A program made the position numbers and the translations under genes. The notes beneath the pieces were generated by a model that was given only the letters and a program-made list of their open reading frames with translations, searched no databases and was not told the DNA's origin. Below, piece by piece: positions 55,930 to 64,000 of a DNA stretch of 64,000 bases (position 1 is the stretch's first letter; every line of letters starts with the position of its first letter). Origin of the DNA: Antilocapra americana (Eukaryota; Chordata; Mammalia; Artiodactyla; Antilocapridae). The stretch is from NCBI GenBank assembly GCA_007570785.1, contig ML664152.1, positions 2,728,911-2,792,910 of the forward strand, in the 5' to 3' direction.

Positions 55930-56505
55930 GTCTTTCAACTCCAGACCGACTTGGTGCAGACCGGAAGGGTGTGTGTGACACCTCTGAAGCACGATTTCAT
56001 ATCTGTGCTGAGAACCGTGTGTGTTGAACCAGGGAGGGACTCCGTTCCCTGGAGAGGCTATAACAAAGTGCCAAAAACTGAGTGGCTTAGAACAACAGAA
56101 ATGCATCATCTCCCAGTTCTGGAAGCCACAAGCCTGGGGTCGACATGTCCGCAGGCCCACGCTTCCTCTGAAGGCCCCAGGGGAGGGTCCTCCCTGCCCC
56201 TTCCTGATCCTGGGGCTCCTGGTGTTCCTTGGATTGTGGCCGAGTCACAGCAGTCTCTGCCTCCTTGCTCACATGGCCCCCTCCCCTGTAGCTCTGTCCT
56301 CACATGCCGTTCTTCCTTCTGTGTCTCTGTGTCCTCCCATTTTCTTATGAGGACACCAGTCACTGGATTTAGGCCCACCTTCATCCACTATTAACCTCAC
56401 CTTACCTAATTACATCTTCGAAGAACTCCTTTCCAAATTAAGGTTCCATTCTCAGCTTCTGGGTGGATGTGACTCTGAGGGGACACTATTGAACTCTTTA
56501 CAGAA
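55930..56505 (-). repeat. MLT1-type (ERVL-MaLR) LTR, antisense
   Basis: Reversed MLT1 order: 'ggctataacaaagtgccaaaaactgagtggcttagaacaacag', 'tggatttaggcccacc', 'aattacatcttcgaagaactcctttccaaattaagg', 'gggacactattgaactctttac'. Ancient and non-coding; the 147- and 109-codon frames across it are not genes. Confidence 0.8.
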
Positions 56506-56539
56506 GGGGGTAAAGAAGACAAAATAACTGATGGTCACT

Positions 56540-56650
56540 ACCATCTAATGAGTGCCTACCATGTGCAAGGACTTATTCATAAAGTATATAAAGCCTCTGT
56601 GAACTTTAAAAGAATCCTGCAAGGAAGGGATGCATCTTGCACTTTTAAAA
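56540..56650 (+). repeat. MIR SINE remnant
   Basis: 'taatgagtgcctaccatgtgcaaggacttattcataaag' resembles the MIR start and core. Short and diverged. Confidence 0.5.
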
Positions 56651-56785
56651 TAAATATTCATTGCTTTATTTGGCTGCACTGCTTGTTCCTTGTGGTATGT
56701 GGGATCTTTAGCTGCGGCATTTGAATCCTGGCCCCCTGCACTAGGCGCGCACTCTTAGCCATGGGACTGCCAGAGAAGTCCTGGC
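56650..56785 (-). repeat. CHR-type SINE, antisense
   Basis: 'attgctttatttggctgcactgcttgttccttgtgg', then 'tgggatctttagctgcggcatttgaatcc' and 'ccatgggactgccagagaagtcc'. About 56,786-57,261 is unique GC-rich sequence with no supported gene. Confidence 0.78.
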
Positions 56786-57261
56786 TTTTGCACTTTAGTA
56801 GGTGAGCAAGGAGGGTTACAGGGGATGCTCTTGCCCAGAGTCGGTAAGAGACAGATGAAGGTGACACCAGGTGAGCCCGTGCACCTACCACAGCTGTGGG
56901 CGCCCCGTGTGCCGGCCAGGACCGCTTCACGGGCGGCACAGTTAGCAGCATGGGCCTGAGCACAAGGGCTGTGCCCGGTGTAGCTCAGGTGCGCCTCCGG
57001 GAGATTCTTGGTACTCTTAGAACAAGGGGCTGAAGATTCATTTTGCACATGCATTAGCCAGCCGGGCAGATCCAGCTGTGGTCGCGGCCCTGCCCCTCCT
57101 CCTCCCAGACCCCCCACCCCAGCCCCCAGCCCCCTGCTGCTCCAGGACTCACACCCATTCACTCCATACTGGCTGCTTCTCCCCCCCCCCATATTCATCT
57201 CTCAGTTGTTATTATAAAAGATTAAGGAAACAGAAAAAGTTAGGGAAGGGAACCAACCATG

Positions 57262-57497
57262 GTCTCATGCATGTGTGCTAAGTCGCTTCAGTCATGTCCA
57301 ACTCTTTGTGACCCCGTGGACTGTGGCCTGCCTGGCTCTTCTGTCCATGGGGTTTTCTAAGCAAGGATATTAAAGTGGGTTGCCCTGCCCTACTCCAGGG
57401 GATCTTTCCAACCCAGGGATCAAACCCATGTCTCTTATGTCTCCTGCATTGGAGATGGCAGGTTGGTTACCATTGGCACCATCTGAGAAGCCCATGG
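57262..57497 (-). repeat. Bov-tA SINE, antisense
   Basis: 'gtgctaagtcgcttcagtcatgtccaactctttgtgacccc', 'gggatctttccaacccagggatcaaacccatgtctctt', ends in the reversed tRNA head. Confidence 0.88.
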
Positions 57498-57736
57498 TCT
57501 CACGGTCTAAGGGAAAAATTTCTGACAGATCTGTTCTCTATTTTCTGTGCATAGGATTTGTATTAATTATATGTCAATTAAATAGAATCTATCAATTGTA
57601 TTAACCACATTATGTTGACTGTTTTGAAACTGCTTCTCAATAACACATCTAGCATTCTCCCATGATGTCATTTACTCCCAAAGAATGAACACTATTCCAA
57701 AAGAAAACTTTTTTTTTTCCCCAAAAACAGAGTCCT

Positions 57737-57900
57737 GGGACTTCCCTGGTGGTCCAGTGGCTGAGACTCTGAGCTCCCAATGAAAGGGGGATGGGTTCGA
57801 TCCTTGGTCAGAAAACTAGATCCCATATGCCATAACTAAGAGTTCACATGCCACATCTAAGACCTGGGACAGCCAAATAAATAAATAAACATTTAATTTA
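57737..57900 (+). repeat. CHR-1-type SINE
   Basis: 'gggacttccctggtggtccagtggctgagactctgagctccc', 'gggttcgatccttggtcagaaaactagatcccatatgcc', tail of AAAT repeats. The sequence from 57,901 to 58,327 is unassigned. Confidence 0.88.
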
Positions 57901-58362
57901 AAAGAGTCCTTTAAATAAAACTTTGGAAAAACTCAGAAATTCACAGAACGTTGTTAAACACCCATTCCCCACCTCTAGTGATGGCTACTGTTAGCATTGG
58001 TGAGTGTCCATCAATCTCACAGATGCCTGGGCCCCACCAAGCCCCAGCGACTTGGAATCTAAAGGGCTGGGAACTCAGGGTTACAACAAGCAACCAGCGC
58101 TGCCAACAGCAGTGCCCTAGAAGACACAGTTCTATAGACACTTTTCCCCAACTACACAGGGCTCCTGGCTGTGGACAGAGGCTGGGCAGTGAGGGGGCTT
58201 CTAAATTCTGGGATGGACATTTTTATGCTAATAGGTAAATCTTCTGTCTCTCCATTAATTTTCCTTTAAAAAATTCCTAGCATTGACTGCTTTCGTTGTG
58301 AAGTTTTATTTTTGATTTACAGAAGTGTGTAACTGAGAAGGACCCTATGGGGCCTTCTCGGG

Positions 58363-58577
58363 ACAATTTGTATATGTGTGCTTAGTCATGTCTGACTCTT
58401 TGTGACCACATGGACTGTAGCCTGCCAGGTTCCTCTGTCCATGGGATTTCCCAGGCAAGAAAGCTGGAATGGGTTGCCATTTCCTCCTCCAGGGGAATCT
58501 TCCCAACCCAGGGATCAAACCTGGTCTCCTACATTAGCAAGTGGATTCTTTACCACTGAGCCACCTAGGAAGCCCAG
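58363..58577 (-). repeat. Bov-tA SINE, antisense, inside LTR D
   Basis: 'tgcttagtcatgtctgactctttgtgaccacatggactgtagcctgcc', ends 'ctttaccactgagccacctaggaagccc'. Confidence 0.88.
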
Positions 58578-58721
58578 ACCATTCCCTTACCATCCTCCAC
58601 TCACTTGTTGTCTGTAGAAAAAGCTTTAGCCAAAGAATAAATTTAATCAGAGGAGTGAGAACATGCAGAAGCAAAGGAAAGCAGTCAAACAAGACAAAAT
58701 GGTTTAGCCATTAAAGACAAG

Positions 58722-58856
58722 GATCTTTGGGGAAATACCCTGGCAGTCAGTCTTCAGACTGATTAGGACTTGGCACTTTCACTGCCAGGGGTCTGGGTTC
58801 CATCCCTGGGCAGTGAACTAAGTCTGCCAGCCATGTGGTGTGGCCAAAAAAGACAT
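58722..58856 (+). repeat. CHR-1-type SINE inside LTR D
   Basis: 'ggggaaataccctggcagtcagtcttcagactgattaggacttggcactttcactgcc', 'gggttccatccctgggcagtgaactaag'. LTR text continues on both sides. Confidence 0.75.
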
Positions 58857-59427
58857 GACCTTTATTTCCTTTTTAAAAATCTATGATTAATATTCTGAGC
58901 CACATCCTTTGAGCTATTTTAGAGATACTGAAACCCCCACCCGGTGGAAGCAGTTAACTTCATGATGACTGGGCTATGGCTGTGACGGGAGCTGCTCCAT
59001 CTTGCACAATTCTGAGAACTGGCCTCAAGGAAACAGGAACAAACCAACTCTGGAACTGAGGATTAACTGTACACAAAATGATCACGGGGATGCTGATCAT
59101 ACTACCACATGACCGATTTCAAGATGGCTGTCAAAGGGACAGTCATTCCTTTGAGTGTCTTGACTTTGAGCATCTTGGAGCATCCGACTCCAAGATGCCT
59201 GTCGGCGATGACTGTGGTGTCCCGCACGTGGCTCCTCCTCCTCCCTGGACTTGCACCCCTGGAACTCCCCCTGATTAGCAAGGGGGAGCTGATTCTTTGG
59301 AACATAGGCCCACCTTCTCCCCAAGATTGCCAGCTTCCTCAAGACAACCATCTTTCCTTTTACCCAACACTTGACTCCTAGCATTGGATTCCTGAGTGAC
59401 AAGCAGCTGAACATGAGTTCCGTAACA

Positions 59428-60279
59428 TAAAGGGTCAAATGTTTATTCAATGCCTCCTTTGTGACAGGTATGGAGGTAGGAACAGTCCCAGTGCTGCCTG
59501 TCTGCTGGGGACCTGGATAAGCATCCGTACGTCATTAAGAGACACACACAGAACAGCTGGGTTGGCTCAGGACAGGTCAACAGGTGTATCCAGGATGTCA
59601 CCTGCTCCTTGTGGGTCCCAGTCTTTCCCTTCTGATTCTTCTAAGCTCAGAAAAGCTTTTGCCTACATTAGTTTACAGCAACAGCCCTTCACCATGTACA
59701 TCTGTTTCCTCCCCGACTTCTGTACGGCCCTCCACCTTTCAGAGGGGGCTCAGGGCTGCCTCTGCTAGAGTCAGCTGCTTCAAGAGGCCTGGCTCAGAGG
59801 TACAGCCTCTCTCTGCTCTGCCTCCAGCTCACCTAGGCTGCCAGGCCTGTGATGGGTCCTGAAGCAGGAGGCAGAGCAGAGATGTGCCCACGTGGGGTAC
59901 CAACTTTTAAGTTTATATCTGCTGATATTCCTCTCGCTACTGAGGATAAATAGGGAAATTTAATAAATGCTTAGTGACTTAGATGCATCATCTTTTTTAT
60001 TTCTTTTTCCTCCATCCTTCTCCTCCCCAACCTCGCCCTGTCAGAGGATTTCTTGGGCCAGAATTTAACTAGCACAGACTCTGGGGATGGAGTTTTTGCC
60101 TGATGGAACAGAAGCAACTGAACAGAACAGGGCACAGGTGGATGAGTAGCCCTCCTCAGCATGTCAACAGGGAGGCACATAAGCTGGGGTGGGAAGGGAG
60201 CAGAAGACACCCTTTTGGACTATTTTGAGCTGAAGTCAATCAGGATCCAGTGGATCCAGAAAACATTATTACCTCTTCC
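59428..60279. other. Unique intergenic sequence
   Basis: No gene or repeat recognised. The first part ('caatgcctcctttgtgacaggtatgg') may be a faint MIR. Confidence 0.4.
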
Positions 60280-60480
60280 TTAACTTTTCTGGTGGCTCAA
60301 AAGGTAAAGAATCTGCCAACAATGCAGGAAACCTGGGTTCAACCACTGGGTCGGGAAGATCCCCTGGCGAAGCTACCAATATTCTTGCCTGGAGATTTCT
60401 ATAGACAGAGAAGCCTGGCGGGCTACAGTCCATGGGGTTTAAAAGAGTTGTGGACATGATTGAAGTGACTTAACAACATA
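60280..60480 (+). repeat. Bov-tA SINE
   Basis: 'cttttctggtggctcaaaaggtaaagaatctgcc', 'gggttcaaccactgggtcgggaagatcccctggcg', end 'ggtttaaaagagttgtggacatgattg'. About 60,481-60,931 is unassigned. Confidence 0.85.
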
Positions 60481-60931
60481 ACAACCAGAAGAAGAGCTAT
60501 TATTAGAGATAACTTTTTAATCTAACTTACATGCACAGCAGGGCAAGCACTGACTACCAACCTCATTCTCTGTATCTCACTGTGAAGAGCCCTCCTTCCT
60601 TGGGGAGCCCCAGGCCCCCACCCTATTCCTCAGCTTAGGGTGCCATGTAAGCCTCGATTGCCAGACTCATCACATTTGGTCTCAGATCTTCGGGGCTCTC
60701 GTATGTTGGAAATTAAATTTATATTTCTCCTGGTAATGTCTGGTATCAATTTAATTATCAGTCCAGCCAAAGAATCCAGCAGGGAGGAAGGGACAGTGTC
60801 CACAGCTCTACCGCTGTCTTGCTGGGGAAGAAGGGGCTATGAGACGCTGAGGAAAAAGCCACCGTGGCTTCCCCTGACTCTGGGAAAATCAGAGATCACA
60901 AGGGAATCTTCAAAGTTGCTTGAATTTGAAA

Positions 60932-61047
60932 CAATTTTTTGGCTTCACTGCAGAGCAGGCATGTGGAATCCTAGGTCCCCAACGGAATCCATGCCCTGTG
61001 CAGTGGAAGCATGAAGTCTTAACAACTGGACTTCCCAGGAAGTCCCC
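60932..61047 (-). repeat. CHR-type SINE, antisense
   Basis: 'tttttggcttcactgcagagcaggcatgtggaatcc', 'gaagtcttaacaactggacttcccaggaagtcccc'. The stretch 61,048-61,289 is unassigned. Confidence 0.8.
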
Positions 61048-61289
61048 TAAACTTTTGATCCTTCTGAATATAGATTTCAAATTGAAGTGAATGGCCCCAG
61101 GGATCCAGGTGAAGAGAGAGGAAACTCAGTCTCTTCCCCTGGTTCCAGTAAGATGAGAAGCTGTGACCTCAAGGAATGAGAGATATATGTTAGCATTTTC
61201 CAGGGCCTTCGGTAGAAAAAGTAATGCTCATTATGGTGAGATTTATGTGTGTTTAGTTATTATACACAATGATAGTGGTAACATTATCC

Positions 61290-61475
61290 ATTCACCCTAG
61301 GGCTCAGACACTGACCCAAGCATTTTATGTCCATTAACTCACTTAGTGCTTAATTCAGACACAGAGAGGTTCAGCAGTTACTCCCATGCCACACAGCAGG
61401 TACACAGAAGGGCTGGATCAGCATTAAACCATTTGACCTTATAGCCTGCCTTCCATAGCAGCTTGAAAACATGTT
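61290..61475 (+). repeat. MIR SINE remnant
   Basis: 'actgacccaagcattttatgtccattaactcacttag', 'cacagagaggttcagcagttac', 'cacacagcaggtacacagaagggctggat' is a good match to the MIR core and 3' part. Confidence 0.75.
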
Positions 61476-61544
61476 GGACCCAAACCTGCAGCAATAAAGC
61501 AACACTGACTTCATGAAGCAGCATGAGATACTATGTTGCTGTTG

Positions 61545-61755
61545 TTGTATTGTCACTCAGTCGTATCCAACTCTTTTGTGACCCCATGGACTGTAGCCCA
61601 CCAGGCTCCTCTGTCCATGGGATTTCCCAGGCAAGGAAACTGGAGTGGGTTGCCATTTCCTCCTCCAGGGGATCTTCCCAACCCAAGGACTGAATCCACA
61701 TCTCCTGCATTGGCAGGTGGATTCTTTACCACCAAGCCACCTGGAAAGCCTGGAC
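61545..61755 (-). repeat. Bov-tA SINE, antisense
   Basis: 'tcactcagtcgtatccaactcttttgtgaccccatggactgtagccc', 'ggggatcttcccaacccaagg', 'gtggattctttaccaccaagccacctggaaagcc'. The stretch 61,756-62,179 is not recognised; it ends in a TATA-like 'ctataaaacagc' and could be an LTR edge. Confidence 0.9.
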
Positions 61756-62179
61756 ACTGGCTATACACACAGACAATGGCCAGACCACATACATGCAACT
61801 AGAGAACTCTAGCCCACAAAATCTGCAACGACCACCCAGAAGCCAGACCACAGCCTCTGCAGCCACCAGCCAGGACCATCACAAGCTGGCCATGACTGCC
61901 GTCTTCCCTAATTTTTGCTCCTCCTGTTTCTAACCTAGGACAACCAGAGAAGCTCAAGAATGCCCCCAAAATTAACCACACAGGATCCTCAGCTTATAGC
62001 AAGCCTGCCCACAGCTTCTCCAGGCCTGGAGCACACCTAAGCGTTCCTCCTTTCTAGTACAAGCTGTGCCCTCCTCTGTCTGCCCATGAGGCTCTAGAGG
62101 CCAAAACCCAAGACAAGGTGGAGGACCTCTGCTAGAGCCAACTCTATAAAACAGCATCCACAGGTATGCTATCCTCTTG

Positions 62180-62457
62180 TTTTTATTTTTAAAATAAAAA
62201 AGTCCATTGCTGCATGGGCCTTCTCTAGTTGCAGCGAGTGGGGGTTACTCTCTAGTTGTGGCGAGTGGGCTTCTGACCATGGTGGCTTCTCTTGTGGCAA
62301 AGCACAGGTCGCAGGGAGTGCAGACTTAGTCGTTGTGGCCTGGCCCACCAGCTTAGTTGCTCCACAGCATGAGGGATCTTCCAGGACCAGGGATCGAACT
62401 TGCGTCCCCTGCATTGGCAGGCGGATTCTTACCACTGAACCACCAGGGCAGTCCCCT
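62180..62457 (-). repeat. CHR-2-type SINE, antisense
   Basis: Starts with reversed tail 'tttttatttttaaaataaaaaagtccattgc', contains 'gggatcttccaggaccagggatcgaacttgcgtcccctgcattggcaggcgg' and ends 'accaccagggcagtcccc'. Confidence 0.88.
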
Positions 62458-62724
62458 CCTATTTGTAAAAGGTGAGCACCTGCAGACCAGTCCAGCAGGG
62501 AGAGAGGGTCACGCACAGGGAGGCATCTCAAGGTAGGCCACTCCCCCTAACCTCCTCCATCCCCCAGCTGTAGAATGACAAAAGCCACAGAACTGCTTTC
62601 CTTGCCCTTCTTGCTCATTATATTCTGATGCTTTGTTTTCAACACAGAGTTTTCCATTTTTATGGGGTCAAATCTATTCATTCAAATCTCATTCATTTAT
62701 TAAATTAAGAATTACAGGAGTCTT

Positions 62725-63366
62725 CAATGTTCATTGCAGCACTGTTTATAATAGCCAGGACAAGGAAGCAACCTAGATGCCCATTGGCAGACGAATGGAT
62801 AAAAAAGCTGTGGTACATATACACAATGGAATATTACTCAGCCATTAAAAAGAATACATTTGAATCAGTTCTAATGAGGTGGATGAAACTGAAGCCTATT
62901 ATACAGAGTTAAGTAAGTCAGAAAGAAAAACACCAATATAGTATACTAACGCATATATATGGAATTTAGAAAGATGGTAACGATGACCCTATATGTGAGA
63001 CAGCAAAAGAGACACGAATGTATAGCACAGTCTTTTGGACACTGTGGGAGAAGGCGAGGGTGGGATGATTTGAGAGAATAGCATTGAAACATGTATATTA
63101 TCATATGTGAAACGGATTGCCAGTCCAGGTTCGACGCATGAGACGGTGCTCAGGGCTGGTGCACTGGGATGACCCTGAGGGATGGAGTGGGGAGGGAGGT
63201 GGGAGGGGGGTTCAGGATGGGGAACACATGTACACCCATGGCTGATTCATGTCAATGTATGGCAAAAACCACTACAATACTGTAAAGTAACTAGCCTCCA
63301 ATTTAAATAAATAAATTAAAAAATAATAAAAAAATATATAGCAGTGAATTTCAAAAAAAAAAAAAA
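62725..63366 (+). mobile_element. 5'-truncated L1 with 18-bp target duplication
   Basis: About 640 bp of ruminant L1: ORF2 end ('gcagcactgtttataatagccagg', peptide MEYYSAIKKNTFESVLMRWM at about 62,821 onwards), the full 3' UTR with 'gggatggagtggggagggaggtgggagggg', and an A tail. 'aagaattacaggagtctt' is present at 62,707-62,724 and 63,367-63,384. The perfect duplication and clean tail point to a fairly recent insertion. Truncated, so not competent to move. Confidence 0.95.
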
Positions 63367-63661
63367 AAGAATTACAGGAGTCTTGAAATGGAGTCCTGTG
63401 ACTTCAGAGTCATGCCCAGGTGTCTCTATCTTGCCTGCTTGTCCTAGCCAGACCTGTTCCATCACATTCTGTCTAATCAGTTAAGAGTAGTGAAGGTTAG
63501 GGGCCTGGGGCCAGCGTCCCAATCAGCATCACTCTTAGTGTGCTGCTCTGAGTCATCCTCCAGGTAAGATAACCTTTTACAGAGTATGCTGAGACAGCCC
63601 CAGGGTCACAGACCACCAGATCAAAGACACCCAGGCCATAAATGATTAAGAGGATAACCCC

Positions 63662-63775
63662 AGGGACTTCCCTGGTGGTCCCGAGGCTGATTCCACACTC
63701 TGCAGAGAGTCTACATTCAATTTCTGATTGGGGAAATTAAGATCCTAAGTACCAGGCGATGTAGCAAAAAAAAAA
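63662..63775 (+). repeat. CHR-1-type SINE
   Basis: 'agggacttccctggtggtcccgaggctgattccac', 'aatttctgattggggaaattaagatcc', followed by an 11- to 12-base A run. Confidence 0.82.
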
Positions 63776-63799
63776 AAGTTCCAATTCAAGGATACCACC

Positions 63800-64000
63800 T
63801 GCTTTTAATGATCTTTTATTTATTAATTGGTAGGAATTCTTTATATATTCTTATCAGATACGTGTAATGAGAATATTTATCCCAGTGGGTGGTTCATCTT
63901 TTCATTCTCAAAAAACCATCCTTCAATGAATAGTTCTTTCTTTCCATTAAACGCAAATGATCAGTTAAAAAATAAATAAAAATGCTAACTCAGAGACTTC
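63800..64000 (-). repeat. L1 fragment, antisense, reaching the window edge
   Basis: 'attggtaggaattctttatatattcttatcagatacgtg' and 'cccagtgggtggttcatcttttcattctc' are antisense L1 ORF2-end text. Confidence 0.6.

Larger units (their letters stand above)
58328..59427 (+). mobile_element. LTR D, related to LTR C, split by two SINEs
   Basis: Starts TGTAACTGAGAAGGACCC, aligning base for base in length with the first 23 bases of LTR C, and continues collinearly ('agccaaagaataaatttaatcag', 'attctgagccacatcctttgagc', 'gaactgaggattaactgtac'). Ends near 'ccgtaaca'. Interrupted at about 58,363-58,577 and 58,722-58,856. I found no clear target duplication, and no viral genes are present. Confidence 0.75.

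Noticed and set aside
1..64000. CRISPR array, bacterial operon, phage or biosynthetic cluster
   Set aside because: No regularly spaced direct repeats of that type and no prokaryotic gene layout; all repeats are mammalian transposons or simple repeats.

Overview
The window is nuclear genomic DNA of a bovid ruminant, most likely Bos or a close relative. The evidence is the repeat content: BovB (RTE-type) LINE pieces, the derived SINEs Bov-tA, Bov-A and Bov-A2, cetartiodactyl tRNA-derived (CHR-type) SINEs, ruminant L1 3' ends and ERV LTRs, all in a GC-rich mammalian intergenic background. There are no bacterial operons, CRISPR arrays or plasmid features.

One protein-coding gene can be supported: RRP1 (NNP-1/Nop52), a nucleolar factor for 28S rRNA and 60S maturation, complete on the minus strand. 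I rebuilt 13 coding exons from 49,189 (ATG) to 35,258 (TGA). Every junction is GT-AG, all phases agree, and they give a 447-residue protein (human RRP1, from memory, is about 461). The 3' end has an AATAAA signal at 35,017-35,012. The 5' end lies in a CpG island (about 48,830-49,410). Just upstream of the ATG this island holds three 40-bp tandem units, each with a CRE-type octamer; the third CRE is fused to a CACGTG E-box. In human, RRP1 lies at 21q22.3 between CSTB and AGPAT3. Neither neighbour is recognisable here, so the window appears to hold RRP1 plus intergenic flanks.

Layout. 1-9 kb: nested L1, BovB and SINE debris. 9-34 kb: mostly unique GC-rich intergenic sequence with scattered SINEs, BovB pieces (the longest at 24,361-25,700), MLT1/MaLR LTRs, MIRs, microsatellites and a 26-base C homopolymer. 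35-49.4 kb: RRP1, whose introns carry L1, Bov-A2, Bov-tA, BovB and CHR SINEs. 49.4-64 kb: repeat-rich upstream flank, including a BovB copy broken by two separate LTR insertions. One of these LTRs contains a second, inverted solo LTR of the same family with a clean 4-bp target duplication. A 5'-truncated L1 with an 18-bp target duplication lies near 62.7-63.4 kb.

No new multi-gene system is visible. The best leads are the phased CRE array at the RRP1 promoter, an in-frame acidic 18-bp minisatellite in RRP1 exon 8, and the LTR-in-LTR-in-BovB nest.
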